The notes: a model not told the origin generated them from the letters alone. 64,000 nt of DNA from Streptomyces parvus (GCF_014648875.1 NZ_BMRY01000003.1:124001-188000); one strand, 5' to 3'; shown: positions 7,948 through 17,807, counted from the stretch's first letter. A program made the numbers and translations.

Positions 7948-9561
7948 ATGGCGGCCACTGGATCCGAGAAGCAGGGGGCGACGGCGTACTACGTCTCGAC
8001 CCCCATTTACTACGTCAACGACGCTCCTCACCTGGGCCACGCCTACACGACCGTCGCAGGCGACGTGCTCACGCGCTGGCACCGCCAGCGCGGCGAGAAG
8101 GTGTGGTACCTCACCGGCACGGACGAGCACGGTCAGAAGATCATGCGCACGGCCGAGGCGAACAACGTGACTCCGCAGGCCTGGGCGGACAAGCTCGTCG
8201 AGGAGGCGTGGAAGCCCCTCTGGGAGCATCTGAACATCGCTAACGACGACTTCATCCGGACGACGGAGAAGCGGCACACCGACCGTGTGCAGGAGTTCGT
8301 GCAGGACCTGTACGACAAGGGCGAGATCTACAAGGGCGGGTACGAAGGCCCGTACTGCGTGGGCTGCGAGGAGTACAAGCTCCCCGGCGATCTGATCGAC
8401 GGCGAAGGCGAGTTCGCCGGTCAGAAGCTCTGCCCGATCCACAAGAAGCCGGTGGAGCTCCTCAAGGAGGAGAACTACTTCTTCAAGCTCAGCGAGTACG
8501 GCCCGAAGCTGCTGGAGTTCTACGCGGCGAACCCGGACTTCATCCAGCCCGAGTCGGCGCGCAACGAGGTCGTGAACTTCGTCGAGCAGGGTCTGCAGGA
8601 CCTGTCGATCTCGCGCTCGACGTTCGACTGGGGCGTCCCGGTGCCGTGGGACGACAAGCACGTCATCTACGTGTGGGTCGACGCGCTGCTCAACTACGCG
8701 ACGGCGGTCGGATACGGCGCCAACCAGGAGAAGTTCGACGGTACGTTCCCGGCGAACGTGCACCTGATCGGCAAGGACATCCTCCGCTTCCACTCGGTGA
8801 TCTGGCCCGCGATGCTGATGGCGCAGGGTCTGCCGCTCCCCGGCAAGGTCGTCGCCAACGGCTGGCTGATGGTCGGCGGCGAGAAGATGTCCAAGTCGAA
8901 CCTGACCGGTATCAAGCCGCAGGACCTGACCTCGCACTTCGGCGTCGACGCGTACCGCTGGTACTTCCTGCGGGCCATCTCCTACGGCAGCGACGGGTCG
9001 TTCTCCTGGGAGGACTTCTCTGCTCGCTACACCTCCGAGCTGGCCAACGACTACGGCAACCTCGCCTCGCGCGTGGCGGCGATGGTCGGCAAGTACTTCG
9101 GCGGCGCGCTGCCTGAGGACACGGCCGCCGGTGACGCCGAGCAGGCTGTGCGGGACGGTCTGGCGAAGGCCGTGGCGACGGCCGACCGGAAGATCGGCGA
9201 GGAGCTGGACTTCCAGGGCGGCATCCTGGCGATCTTCGACTTCGTGAAGCAGGTCAACGGCTACATCACGGAGCAGGAGCCGTGGAAGGTGGCCAAGGAC
9301 ACCACCCCGGAGGGCCAGGCCCGCCTGGCGACCATCCTCTACACGGCCGCCGAGTCGCTGCGCGGGGTCGCCGTGCTGCTCAACTCGGTGATGCCGGAGA
9401 CCTCGCAGAAGCTCTGGGAGTCCCTGGGCGCCGAGGAGTCCCTGGGCGCCCTGGCCGACCAGAAGGTCCAGGACGCGGGCGCGTGGGGCACCCTGCCCGC
9501 AGGCGCGACGGTGACGAAGGGCGCGGTGCTGTTCCCGCGCCTGGAGGAAAAGCCGGCGTAA
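7948..9561 (+). CDS. metG: Methionyl-tRNA synthetase
   Basis: 537 residues, the short type without the C-terminal tRNA-binding domain. ATG 7948 follows TAGGA at 8 nt. Class I signatures are clear: HLGH at residues 28-31 and KMSKS at about 313-317. The connective-peptide knuckle is reduced to CVGCEEY and a later KLCPIH. The anticodon-binding helical region follows (NDYGNLASRVAAMV). It charges tRNA-Met in the cytoplasm and is essential. A 14-bp hairpin terminator lies 20 bp after the stop. Confidence 0.98.
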   Translation: MAATGSEKQGATAYYVSTPIYYVNDAPHLGHAYTTVAGDVLTRWHRQRGEKVWYLTGTDEHGQKIMRTAEANNVTPQAWADKLVEEAWKPLWEHLNIANDDFIRTTEKRHTDRVQEFVQDLYDKGEIYKGGYEGPYCVGCEEYKLPGDLIDGEGEFAGQKLCPIHKKPVELLKEENYFFKLSEYGPKLLEFYAANPDFIQPESARNEVVNFVEQGLQDLSISRSTFDWGVPVPWDDKHVIYVWVDALLNYATAVGYGANQEKFDGTFPANVHLIGKDILRFHSVIWPAMLMAQGLPLPGKVVANGWLMVGGEKMSKSNLTGIKPQDLTSHFGVDAYRWYFLRAISYGSDGSFSWEDFSARYTSELANDYGNLASRVAAMVGKYFGGALPEDTAAGDAEQAVRDGLAKAVATADRKIGEELDFQGGILAIFDFVKQVNGYITEQEPWKVAKDTTPEGQARLATILYTAAESLRGVAVLLNSVMPETSQKLWESLGAEESLGALADQKVQDAGAWGTLPAGATVTKGAVLFPRLEEKPA

Positions 9562-9580
9562 CGCCTCCGTACGTACGCCG

Positions 9581-9615
9581 GGAGCCCGGGACCGTCAACA
9601 GCGGTCCCGGGCTCC
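9581..9615. terminator. metG terminator
   Basis: Perfect 14-bp arms GGAGCCCGGGACCG / CGGTCCCGGGCTCC with a 7-base loop, between metG and the convergent Uma2 gene. It can serve both strands. Confidence 0.85.
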
Positions 9616-9633
9616 TGACGTTGCGGCGTGGGG

Positions 9634-10215
9634 TCAGCGCACCCAGTTCTTGAGGGGTTCGGTGTCCAGCTCGATCCCGACGGGGTCGGGGAGGGTGACG
9701 GTCTTGCCGTACGGCACCGTGACGACCTGCTCGTAGCGCACGCCGTCGGGCTGCGAGTGGACCTTCACCTCACAGGTGTCCCGGTCGATCAGCAGGTAGA
9801 CGGGGATACCGGTCTCGGCGTACGCCCGGGGCTTCTCGACGCGGTCGCGGCGGTCGGTGTCCTCGTCGTACGAGGTGACCTCGACGACCATCAGGACGTC
9901 GTCGGGGCTGGCCCATTCGCCTTGGCCGACGAAGGCGTCGATGGGAGCGAGACTGGCATCGGGCCGGGCATTGCCCCTGCGGTAGGACTCAATGCGAAGG
10001 CCCTGCTCGCCGAAGAGCCACCTGCTCGGATCCGACTGCATGCAGATCTGCGTCAGCCAGGCGATGATCCGCCCGTGGTCCCCGTCCGGCACAGCCTTGA
10101 CCCCCAGTTTCCCGTTCACGAACTCCAGCCGCAGTGCCTCCTCGGCGCGTATGGCGTGACGGGCCAGATCCTCGAAGACGTCCTGTGTCAGGACGCGGTC
10201 CTCGACCACGCTCAC
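9634..10215 (-). CDS. Uma2 family protein (PD-(D/E)XK nuclease fold)
   Basis: 193 residues. The GTG at 10215 is chosen because GAGGAGG lies 5 nt upstream. The Uma2 core is clear: LRLEFVNGKLGVKAVPDGDHG near residues 26-46, the acidic pair RPDASLAP, then VVEVTSYDEDTDRRDRVEKPRAYAETGIPVYLLID, which holds the catalytic-like Glu and Lys. Uma2 genes are greatly expanded in Streptomyces and cyanobacteria; their substrate is not established. A second copy lies at 20440. No toxin-antitoxin partner is visible. Confidence 0.85.
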   Translation of the reverse strand: MSVVEDRVLTQDVFEDLARHAIRAEEALRLEFVNGKLGVKAVPDGDHGRIIAWLTQICMQSDPSRWLFGEQGLRIESYRRGNARPDASLAPIDAFVGQGEWASPDDVLMVVEVTSYDEDTDRRDRVEKPRAYAETGIPVYLLIDRDTCEVKVHSQPDGVRYEQVVTVPYGKTVTLPDPVGIELDTEPLKNWVR

Positions 10216-10296
10216 CACGACCTCCTCTTGCACCGGGTCACTTGTCAGTTGGGGCGGACTCAAGCGTACGGGCAAGGCACCCGGCCCGTACCCCGA

Positions 10297-11088
10297 TCAC
10301 CGCCTCAGCGACTTCGCATCCCCCATCACGATCACCGGGTTCATCTCCGGGTCCAGGGTGCGCAGGAGTTCTTCCATGCGTTTCTCGGGGACGGAGACGC
10401 AGCCCTGGGTCGGGCCGTCGTGGTCGACGTGGATCCAGATGCCGCCGCCGCGTTCCAGGCCGAGGGGGCGGGTGCGGTTGAGGGGGCTGACGCCCTCCTC
10501 ACGGTTGTAGTTGATCGCGACGACGTAGTCGAAGGAGCCTTCCAGCGGCTCGCCGAAGAAGCCCTCGCCGTCGACCGCGAACCGGGGGTGCTCGTCGTAC
10601 GGCAACAGTGCCCCGGGGTCGGGGAGCCGGCCGCCCGCGTCGGTGAGGGTGTAGACGCCCCTGGGCGATCTGCGGTCGCCCGCCACGTGGTGGTCCGTCC
10701 AGCCCTCCATACCGTTGTGGGCCTGCCAGGGTCCCGCGACCGGCTCCCAGCCCTGGGCCGGGTCCGCGCGGCTGTACAGGACCGCGCTGGAGCGGTAGGA
10801 GTCGGCCTCCTCGCCGGTGACCACGAAGGCCTGCCGGGCCTCGGCGGGGATCTGGGCCAGGGTCTCCGGTCCCAGGTCGGGGATCTCGGCGGGGCTCGGC
10901 GCGGGCACCGGGCTGGAGGAGGACCGGAGAGCGGACGCGGCGTCGGACTGCGGGCCCGCGGCGCCCTGTCCCGGGACGCCGACCGGGGTCTTCTCCGGAG
11001 CGGCGCCGGAGGAGCAGCCGGTGAGCAGCAGAGCCAGGGCGAGGAGGGGTGCGGCGAGCAGGGCGGGTGGGCGGCGGGGGAGGGACAC
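10297..11088 (-). CDS. L,D-transpeptidase-like (YkuD-type) lipoprotein
   Basis: 263 residues. GTG 11088 follows GAGGAG at 9 nt and yields a signal peptide with lipobox LLTGC (Cys near residue 23). After an Ala/Ser/Pro linker, the C-terminal half has IHVDHDGPTQGCVSVP, the His...Gly-Cys arrangement of YkuD-type L,D-transpeptidases, with Cys as nucleophile. Such proteins act on peptidoglycan stem peptides outside the membrane. Several Streptomyces relatives are annotated only as secreted hypothetical proteins, so substrate and cross-linking activity are inferred. Confidence 0.75.
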   Translation of the reverse strand: MSLPRRPPALLAAPLLALALLLTGCSSGAAPEKTPVGVPGQGAAGPQSDAASALRSSSSPVPAPSPAEIPDLGPETLAQIPAEARQAFVVTGEEADSYRSSAVLYSRADPAQGWEPVAGPWQAHNGMEGWTDHHVAGDRRSPRGVYTLTDAGGRLPDPGALLPYDEHPRFAVDGEGFFGEPLEGSFDYVVAINYNREEGVSPLNRTRPLGLERGGGIWIHVDHDGPTQGCVSVPEKRMEELLRTLDPEMNPVIVMGDAKSLRR

Positions 11089-11260
11089 GGCGGTGGGCTC
11101 CTCGGATGGCGGCGGGCGGCGCGACGCGGCAGGACGGGCTGCGAGAGGGGTGTCTCGGTGCCAGTCTTTGCCGGGCCCGCCCCGGCCGAACCCGAACCGG
11201 GGCCATCCGGCTGTACCGCGTCGCCCGGCCGTCACCGGCGCTCGCGGGTCTGCAACGAAA

Positions 11261-11288
11261 CAGCCCCCGATCGGGTGATCGGGGGCTG
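11261..11288 (-). terminator. aspS terminator
   Basis: Perfect 12-bp stem CAGCCCCCGATC / GATCGGGGGCTG with a 4-base loop, followed on the minus strand by TTTCGTTG. It shares its outer base with parS site 2. Confidence 0.85.
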
Positions 11289-11301
11289 TTTCACGTGAAA
11301 C
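11288..11301. promoter_or_regulatory. parS site 2 (ParB-binding)
   Basis: Perfect GTTTCACGTGAAAC between the aspS stop codon and its terminator hairpin, so it is transcribed in the aspS 3' UTR but not translated. Confidence 0.93.
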
Positions 11302-11325
11302 ATCCGCAGGGCGGGACCGTCCGGA

Positions 11326-13119
11326 CTACTGGTCGGCGGGCTTCTCCGACGCGCCCTTAGCGGCGACCGGCTTGCGCAGCTGGATGTTCAGCTCGCGCAG
11401 ACGGGTCTCGTCCAGCTCGGTCGGGGCGCCCATCATCAGGTCCTGGGCGTTGCCGTTGAGCGGGAAGGCGATGGTCTCGCGGATGTTGGGCTCGTCCGCG
11501 AGCAGCATCACGATGCGGTCGACGCCGGGGGCGATGCCACCGTGCGGCGGGGCGCCGAGGCGGAACGCGCGGAGCATGCCCGCGAACTCGTGCTCGACGG
11601 TCTCGCGGTCGTAGCCGGCGATCTCGAAGGCCTTGAGCATCAGCTCGGGCTCGTGGTTACGGATGGCACCCGAGGACAGCTCGATGCCGTTGCAGACGAT
11701 GTCGTACTGCCAGGCGAGGATGTCCAGCGGGTCCTTCTCCTCCAGGTCGGCGAGGCCGCCCTGGGGCATCGAGAAGGGGTTGTGCGAGAAGTCGATCTTT
11801 CCGGTCTCCTCGTCCCGCTCGTACATCGGGAAGTCGACGATCCAGCAGAACCGGAAGACGCCCTCCTCGAAGTGGCCGGCGCGCTTGGCGGCCTCGACCC
11901 GGACCGCCGACATGATCTTGGAGACCTCGTCGAACTCGCCCGCACCGAAGAAGACGGCGTGGCCCGGGACCAGCGAGAGGCGCTCGGTGAGCGTCTTGAC
12001 GTCGGTCTCGGTGAGGAACTTGGCGATCGGTCCGGCCAGCGTGCCGTCCTCGCCCACACGCACCCAGGCAAGACCCTTGGCGCCGTGTTCGACGGCGTAC
12101 TCGCCGAGGCCGTCGAAGAACTTCCGGGACTGGCCCGCGGTGTCCGGGACCGGCAGCGCGCGGACGTGCTTGCCGGCGAACGCCTTGAAGCCGGAGTCGG
12201 CGAAGACGTCGGAGATGTCGACGAGCTCCAGCTTGGCGCGCAGGTCCGGCTTGTCGTTGCCGTACTTCAGCATCGACTCGCGGAACGGGATGCGCGGGAA
12301 CGGCGAGGTGACCTCGCGGCCGTTGCCGAACTCGGTGAAGAGCTCGGTCATCAGCTTCTCGATGGGCTGGAAGACGTCCTCCTGCTCGACGAAGGACATC
12401 TCGACGTCGAGCTGGTAGAACTCGCCCGGCGAGCGGTCCGCGCGGGCGTCCTCGTCGCGGAAGCAGGGCGCGATCTGGAAGTAGCGGTCGAAGCCCGAGA
12501 TCATCAGCAGCTGCTTGAACTGCTGCGGGGCCTGCGGCAGCGCGTAGAACTTGCCGGGGTTCAGCCGGGACGGGACGACGAAGTCACGGGCGCCCTCGGG
12601 GGAGGTCGCGGTGAGGATCGGGGTCGCCATCTCGTTGAAGCCGAGGGCCACCATCTTGGAGCGGATGGAGGCGATCACGGCCGAACGCAGCATGATGTTG
12701 CGGTGCATGCGCTCGCGCCGCAGGTCGAGGAAGCGGTACTCCAGGCGCCGCTCCTCGTTGACGCCGTCCTCGGTGTTGATCGTGAACGGCAGCGGGGCGG
12801 CCTCGCCGAGCACCTCGACCTCGGAGACCTCGATCTCGATCTCGCCGGTCGGCAGCTCCGGGTTGACGTTGTCCGCGCCGCGCGCGGAGACCTTGCCGTC
12901 GATCCGGACGACGGTCTCCTTGGTCAGCTTCGCCAGAGCCTCGTTGCCGGGGGTGCCGGGGCGGGCGACGAGCTGCACCAGACCGTAGTGGTCGCGCAGA
13001 TCGATGAAGAGGATGCCGCCCAGGTCTCGGCGATTGTGCAGCCAGCCACTCAGCCGGACGTCGGTGCCGACGTCAGAGGCGCGGAGCTCGCCGCAGGTGT
13101 GGGACCTGTACCGATGCAT
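11326..13119 (-). CDS. aspS: Aspartyl-tRNA synthetase
   Basis: 597 residues, the full bacterial length. The N-terminal OB-fold anticodon domain ([15 protein letters not shown]) is followed by class II motif 1 ([13 protein letters not shown]), motif 2 ([20 protein letters not shown]), the GAD insertion typical of bacterial AspRS, and motif 3 ([14 protein letters not shown]). It charges tRNA-Asp and is essential. A signature [12 protein letters not shown] is present in the active site. The start ATG gives the expected [12 protein letters not shown]. Divergent from the phosphatase gene at 13285. Confidence 0.98.
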   Translation of the reverse strand: MHRYRSHTCGELRASDVGTDVRLSGWLHNRRDLGGILFIDLRDHYGLVQLVARPGTPGNEALAKLTKETVVRIDGKVSARGADNVNPELPTGEIEIEVSEVEVLGEAAPLPFTINTEDGVNEERRLEYRFLDLRRERMHRNIMLRSAVIASIRSKMVALGFNEMATPILTATSPEGARDFVVPSRLNPGKFYALPQAPQQFKQLLMISGFDRYFQIAPCFRDEDARADRSPGEFYQLDVEMSFVEQEDVFQPIEKLMTELFTEFGNGREVTSPFPRIPFRESMLKYGNDKPDLRAKLELVDISDVFADSGFKAFAGKHVRALPVPDTAGQSRKFFDGLGEYAVEHGAKGLAWVRVGEDGTLAGPIAKFLTETDVKTLTERLSLVPGHAVFFGAGEFDEVSKIMSAVRVEAAKRAGHFEEGVFRFCWIVDFPMYERDEETGKIDFSHNPFSMPQGGLADLEEKDPLDILAWQYDIVCNGIELSSGAIRNHEPELMLKAFEIAGYDRETVEHEFAGMLRAFRLGAPPHGGIAPGVDRIVMLLADEPNIRETIAFPLNGNAQDLMMGAPTELDETRLRELNIQLRKPVAAKGASEKPADQ

Positions 13120-13284
13120 CGTCGTTCATCCAGTCTTCGCGGTTAGGTGTGGATTGAGCCTCCCCAGGCTACCGCCCGGGGCCGGGGGGCTTCATTTCCC
13201 TTTGTCCCCCCGTACCCGCCGCCCCCTGGGCAGGTGGCCGCCTCTCAGTGGCGTCCACCGAGCAGATCTTCCTAAAGTGGGGCA

Positions 13285-15402
13285 ATGCGCACCGAGGAAG
13301 TCCTGGCCGCGATCGCGACGGGCCTGTGGCGCTGGGACAACGCAGCCGGCACGGTCACGCTCGACGCGGAGGCGGCCCGGCTCCTCGGCCTGCCTCCCGA
13401 GCCCGGCAGCTACCGGGAGTCGGCGGTGCGCTCCTGTTTCCACCCGGTCGACTGGAACGAGATCTACGGGGTCGTGAACCTCGCGGTCGCCGAGGGCAGC
13501 CTCGCCGAGGCACGGCTGCGGATCGTGGACGAGCGCGGGCAGGTCCTGCGTACCGTACGCAGCCGCTCCAAGCCGGTCTTCCGGACGGACGAGGACGCCG
13601 ACAGCGAGGCCTACGTCCTCTACGGCACGCTCCAGGAGGTCGCCGAACCGCAGCCCGGCGCCACCGACGCCGCCCACACGCCGATCACCGGGGACTGGCG
13701 GCGGTCCCGGGAGGCGTTCCTGCTGGACGCCGGGCGGGCGCTGGCCGAGGCCCGGTCCACGGCGGAGGTGCTGCGGGTCGCCGGATCCCTGTCCATGCCC
13801 GGCTTCTCGCCGGACGGCCTCGCGGTCTTCGGCTCCGCCGGGGAGCGGCTGACGATCATCGGGCACCACGGGCACAGCATGGGGGACGAGGAACCCTTCA
13901 CCGACATGCCCCTGGACACCGACTACCCGGCCGCCGAGGTCGTCCGCACCGGCCGGGCGATCTACCTCCCCTCCCCGGAGGAGTACCGCCGCCGCTATCC
14001 GGCCACCTGGCCGCTCGCCCGGCGCTTCGGACGGCAGTCCTGGGCATTCCTGCCGCTGGTCTCGTCCGGCCGCACGATGGGTGCCTGGATGGCCGGGTTC
14101 CAGCACCCGGTGGGGTTCTCCCCGGACGAGCGCGCGGTGCTCTCGACGGTCGCCCGGATGCTCGCCCAGGCCCTGGCCCGCGCCGGGGTCGCGGAGACGG
14201 AACGCGAGCTGTCGCTGGGGCTCCAGCGCTCGATGATGCCGACCCTGGGGCCGGAGATCCCCGGGATGACGGTGGCCGCGCGGTACGTGCCGACCGGTGG
14301 CGGGCTCCAGGTGGGCGGCGACTGGTACGACATGATCCCGCTGCCCAACGGCCGGATCGCCCTGGTCATCGGCGACGTCCAGGGCCACGATGTGCGGGCC
14401 GCCGGGCTGATGGGCCAGCTCCGCATCGCCCTGCGCGCCTACGCGTCCGAGGGCCACCGCCCGGACGCCGTGCTCGCCCGGGCCTCGCGCTTCCTTTCCG
14501 GGCTCACCGACGCGTACGAGAGCGTCGAGGGCGACGCGGAACCCCCTGCGCCGCGCTTCGCGACCTGTCTGTACGCCGAGGTGGACCCGGAGGCCGGGAC
14601 CCTGGACATCGCCCGCGCGGGCCACCCCGACCCGGTGGTGATCAGCGCCGACGGGACCGCGGTGATCCGGCAGACGGCCGGCGGGCTGCCGCTCGGGATC
14701 GAGACGGACTCCGACTACCCCACCACCCGGGTGGTACTGGAGCCCGGCGAGACGATCATGCTGTGCACGGACGGCCTCATCGAGACCGGCGGACACGACA
14801 TGGCCACCGGGTGGACCCGGTTGCGCCCGGTCCTGGAGAAGCCGGTGGAGGACCTGGAGCAGCTCGCCGACGCCCTGGTCCAGGCCGTGCACGGACCGAC
14901 CTCGCACTACACGACGGGGCCGCTGGCGGACCGGCGGGAGGACGACATCGCGGTCCTGGTGCTGCGGCGTGAGAGCGCCCCGGCCCCGGAGGCGGCGCCG
15001 CGCCGGAGCGTCCTGACCATCGCGCAGGCCGAGCCGGAACGGATCTCGGTGGGGCGGCAGCTGGTGCGGGAGCTGCTGCACGACTGGAGCGATCCCGAGC
15101 AGGTCGATTCGGCGGTCCTGATGGTCTCCGAGATGGCCACCAACGTGCTCGTCCACACGGACGGGGACGCGCTGATGGTGGCGGAGATCTCCGGCGGGCA
15201 GGGCGAGCGGCGGCTGCGCGTCGAGGTCGCGGACGCCAGTGACGAGCTGCCGCACAAGCGGAGACCGGGCGAGATGGCATCCAGCGGGCGGGGGCTCGTA
15301 CTGATGGAGATGCTGGCGGATGCGTGGGGGGTGGATCCGCGGGGGGAGGGGAAGTCGATCTGGTTCGAGCTGTACGAGTCCGATGAGCCGGGGGTTTCCT
15401 GA
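13285..15402 (+). CDS. PAS-GAF-SpoIIE phosphatase with HATPase domain
   Basis: 705 residues. A PAS-like fold (about 1-110; GLWRWDNAAGTV) is followed by a GAF-like domain (about 140-300), a PP2C-type SpoIIE phosphatase (about 315-560; GGDWYDMIPLPNGRIALVIGDVQGH, later CTDGLIETGG), and an RsbW-like ATPase (about 580-700; MVSEMATNVLVHTDG, SSGRGLVLMEML). Such proteins tune sigma-factor partner switching by dephosphorylating anti-anti-sigma factors and phosphorylating them with the kinase module. No anti-sigma or STAS gene is next to it. The ATG start has only a modest GGGG upstream. Confidence 0.92.
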   Translation: MRTEEVLAAIATGLWRWDNAAGTVTLDAEAARLLGLPPEPGSYRESAVRSCFHPVDWNEIYGVVNLAVAEGSLAEARLRIVDERGQVLRTVRSRSKPVFRTDEDADSEAYVLYGTLQEVAEPQPGATDAAHTPITGDWRRSREAFLLDAGRALAEARSTAEVLRVAGSLSMPGFSPDGLAVFGSAGERLTIIGHHGHSMGDEEPFTDMPLDTDYPAAEVVRTGRAIYLPSPEEYRRRYPATWPLARRFGRQSWAFLPLVSSGRTMGAWMAGFQHPVGFSPDERAVLSTVARMLAQALARAGVAETERELSLGLQRSMMPTLGPEIPGMTVAARYVPTGGGLQVGGDWYDMIPLPNGRIALVIGDVQGHDVRAAGLMGQLRIALRAYASEGHRPDAVLARASRFLSGLTDAYESVEGDAEPPAPRFATCLYAEVDPEAGTLDIARAGHPDPVVISADGTAVIRQTAGGLPLGIETDSDYPTTRVVLEPGETIMLCTDGLIETGGHDMATGWTRLRPVLEKPVEDLEQLADALVQAVHGPTSHYTTGPLADRREDDIAVLVLRRESAPAPEAAPRRSVLTIAQAEPERISVGRQLVRELLHDWSDPEQVDSAVLMVSEMATNVLVHTDGDALMVAEISGGQGERRLRVEVADASDELPHKRRPGEMASSGRGLVLMEMLADAWGVDPRGEGKSIWFELYESDEPGVS

Positions 15403-15463
15403 GCGGGTGAGGGACCCGGGCCGTGGCTCTCCGAGCGCTCGGGCTCGCCCGCCGTGACGGTTC

Positions 15464-15488
15464 TGTCCTCAAGCGCCGGACGGGCTGG
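15464..15488. repeat. Interspersed repeat, copy 1
   Basis: TGTCCTCAAGCGCCGGACGG followed by GCTGG. From memory, TCCTCAA-N-CGCCGGACGGGCT elements recur in intergenic regions across many Streptomyces chromosomes. A second copy starts at 15541. Confidence 0.6.
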
Positions 15489-15540
15489 ATTCCCGGGCCC
15501 CGGCCCCACCGAGAGCGCGGGCCCACCACCCGCACGGTTC

Positions 15541-15565
15541 CGTCCTCAAGCACCGGAGGGGCTGG
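15541..15565. repeat. Interspersed repeat, copy 2, forming a gene's 3' end
   Basis: CGTCCTCAAGCACCGGAGGG followed by GCTGG, a near match to copy 1, 77 bp away. It contains the stop codon of the AI-2E-type permease and encodes its last PSGA residues. Confidence 0.6.
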
Positions 15566-16652
15566 GGTGGGCGCCGCCCGAGGGACCGGGGTCGCCGGTC
15601 TCCGGCGGGCCGGAACGGCCTCCCCCGCGCAGTTCGCCCAGTACGCCGAACGCCGCCGCGCACAACGGGACCGCCAGCAGCATGCCCAGCAGGCCGGCCA
15701 CGCTCGCTCCCGCCGTCAGGGCGATCATGATCATCGCAGGGTGCATCTGGACCGTACGGCTCTGGATCATCGGCTGGAGCACATGGCCCTCCAGCACCTG
15801 GACCGCGAGCACCACCCCCAGCGCCCACAGCGCGATCACGAACCCCCGGTCGGCCAGCGCGACCAGCACCGCCACCGCGCCGGAGAGGAACGCCCCCAGG
15901 TACGGGATGTACGCGCCGACGAAGACCAGCGCGCCGAGCCCCACCGCACCCGGGACGTCCAGGATCAGCAGGCCCACCGTGATGCACACGGCGTCGATCA
16001 GGGCGATGAACGTGGTCCCGCGCATGAAGCCCTCGACGGCCTCGAACGCCCGCCGCCCCATGGCCTCCACCAGGTCCCCCGTGCCGCGCGGGGCCACCGT
16101 GTGGGCCAGGTTCACCGCCCGGTCCGAGTCGCGCAGGAAGAAGAACGTCAGCAGCAGGGCCAGCACACTGGTCGCCACCAGCGAACCGATCAGGCTGATG
16201 CCGCTGAGGAGCCCGCCCGCCGCGCTCGCCCCGAACTTCTCGACCAGGCCCTTCGCGTTGTCGGCCAGATCGTCGACGTCCGTGGCCCCGGCGATCTCCA
16301 GGTGATCGACGACCCACTGGCCCGCGTCCTTGAGCGAGGCGACGATCTGGTCGCCGGAGTCGACGAGGGCGGTGACGACGATGTACCCGGCACCGCCGAC
16401 GACCGCGACGAGGGCGGCGCAGGTCAGCCCCGCGGCCAGCGAACGGTTGAGGCGGCGCGCGATGAGCCAGCGGTGGACGGGGCCGAGCAGGGCCGTGCCG
16501 AGCAGGGCCAGCAGCACCGGGGTGACCGCGGTCTTGAGGACGACGACCAGCCAGATCGCGACGGCGGCGACGCCCACGACGAGCAGGACGACACCGCACC
16601 AGGCGGCGGCGCGGCGGGCGCTGTCGGGCAGGAGGGGCGTGGATGCGGGCAC
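15546..16652 (-). CDS. AI-2E family transporter (PerM/UPF0118)
   Basis: 368 residues with about eight membrane segments: two N-terminal (about 18-60), one near 78-98, then a long soluble region (100-150), and a C-terminal block starting at 155. The family signatures GAYIPYLGAFLSG and GHVLQPMIQSRTVQMHPAMIM are present. PerM-type proteins are putative exporters or Na+/H+ antiporters; the AI-2 label comes from E. coli TqsA and should not be read as a substrate here. The C-terminal Gly/Ser/Pro tail runs into an interspersed repeat. Confidence 0.9.
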   Translation of the reverse strand: MPASTPLLPDSARRAAAWCGVVLLVVGVAAVAIWLVVVLKTAVTPVLLALLGTALLGPVHRWLIARRLNRSLAAGLTCAALVAVVGGAGYIVVTALVDSGDQIVASLKDAGQWVVDHLEIAGATDVDDLADNAKGLVEKFGASAAGGLLSGISLIGSLVATSVLALLLTFFFLRDSDRAVNLAHTVAPRGTGDLVEAMGRRAFEAVEGFMRGTTFIALIDAVCITVGLLILDVPGAVGLGALVFVGAYIPYLGAFLSGAVAVLVALADRGFVIALWALGVVLAVQVLEGHVLQPMIQSRTVQMHPAMIMIALTAGASVAGLLGMLLAVPLCAAAFGVLGELRGGGRSGPPETGDPGPSGGAHPSPSGA

Positions 16653-16717
16653 CCTCCCAGCCGATCACGGGGGGCGTCGGCGGGCCCGCCGACGCCCCCC
16701 GTACGGGTGACGCGTCG

Positions 16718-17674
16718 TCACATGCCGTGGACCGCGGGGACCGTGCCCAGGCGGCCGGCCTGGAAGTCCTCGAAGGCCTGCTTCAGTTCGGCCTGACTGT
16801 TCATCACGAACGGTCCGTAGTGGGCCATGGGCTCCCGGATCGGGCGGCCGCCGAGGAGGACGACCTCCAGGTCCGGGGTGTGGCCGTCCTGCCGCTCGTC
16901 CGCGCGGACGGTCAGCGAGCCGCCGTCGCCGAACACCGCGGTCTGGCCCATCGCGATCGGACGGCGCTCCGCGCCGACCGTGCCGCGCCCGGCCAGGACG
17001 TACGCGAGGCCGTTGAAGTCCTCGCGCCACGGCAGGGTCACCTCGGCGCCGGGCCGGACGGTGGCGTGGATCATCGTGATCGGTGTGTGGGTGATGCCCG
17101 GGCCCTGGTGGCCGTCGAGTTCACCGGCGATGACGCGGAGCAGCGCCCCGCCGTCGGGGGAGGCGAGGAGCTGGACCTCGCCGCCGCGGATGTCCTGGTA
17201 GCGCGGGTCCATCATCTTGTGGGCCTTGGGCAGGTTCACCCAGAGCTGGAGGCCGTGGAAGAGGCCGCCGGACTGGACGAGCGACTCCGGCGGGGCCTCG
17301 ATGTGCAGCAGGCCCGAGCCGGCGGTCATCCACTGGGTGTCGCCGTTCTCGATGGTGCCGCCGCCACCGTTGGAGTCCTGGTGGATGAAGGTCCCGTCGA
17401 TCAGGTACGTGACCGTCTCGAAGCCGCGGTGCGGGTGCCAGGGGGTGCCCTTCGGCTCTCCCGCCGCGTACTCCACCTCACCCATCTGGTCCATCATGAT
17501 GAATGGGTCGAGGTGCCGGTAGTTGATCCCCGCGAACGCGCGGCGGACGGGGAATCCCTCGCCCTCGAAGCCGCTGGGCGCGGTCGTGACGGCGAGCACG
17601 GGACGGGCCGCGGCGTCACCCGAAGCGGCCACCTTGGGCAGGGTCAGCGGGTTGTCGACAGTCACTGCGGGCAT
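16718..17674 (-). CDS. Pirin family protein
   Basis: 318 residues in two cupin domains. ATG 17674 has GGAGG 8 nt upstream. The metal-binding motif is intact: WHPHRGFETVTYLIDG (two His), then LLHIE with a further ligand. The C-terminal cupin starts near 190. Pirins are iron cupins; bacterial members can have quercetinase activity or modulate metabolic enzymes. A TCAATTTAGTTGA palindrome upstream suggests control by a MarR-type redox regulator, which is not in the window. Confidence 0.93.
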   Translation of the reverse strand: MPAVTVDNPLTLPKVAASGDAAARPVLAVTTAPSGFEGEGFPVRRAFAGINYRHLDPFIMMDQMGEVEYAAGEPKGTPWHPHRGFETVTYLIDGTFIHQDSNGGGGTIENGDTQWMTAGSGLLHIEAPPESLVQSGGLFHGLQLWVNLPKAHKMMDPRYQDIRGGEVQLLASPDGGALLRVIAGELDGHQGPGITHTPITMIHATVRPGAEVTLPWREDFNGLAYVLAGRGTVGAERRPIAMGQTAVFGDGGSLTVRADERQDGHTPDLEVVLLGGRPIREPMAHYGPFVMNSQAELKQAFEDFQAGRLGTVPAVHGM

Positions 17675-17704
17675 GGAAGCCACCTCCGGGCGAGTGTTCT
17701 GGAA

Positions 17705-17717
17705 TCAATTTAGTTGA
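17705..17717. promoter_or_regulatory. Putative operator upstream of pirin
   Basis: TCAATTTAGTTGA, an AT-rich near-palindrome in otherwise very GC-rich DNA, 31 bp upstream of the pirin ATG. Its shape fits a MarR-family site; the regulator is unknown. Confidence 0.4.
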
Positions 17718-17768
17718 ATGGTGAACATCTTGCAAGGCGTCGCGCATTCCCGGAGGGCGGCCGCGACA

Positions 17769-17807
17769 GGGCGAGGGCCCGCGCCGTCTCGGCGCGGGCC
17801 CTCGCCC
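17769..17807 (-). terminator. Strong hairpin after the SseB-like gene
   Basis: Perfect 17-bp arms (starting GGGCGAGGG and ending CCCTCGCCC) around a 5-base loop. It lies about 45 bp downstream of the SseB-like stop codon and upstream of the pirin promoter, insulating the two genes. Confidence 0.85.

Noticed and set aside
9628..11298. A 556-codon plus-strand open frame
   Set aside because: Runs across two minus-strand genes and a hairpin. Composition shows it to be a shadow.
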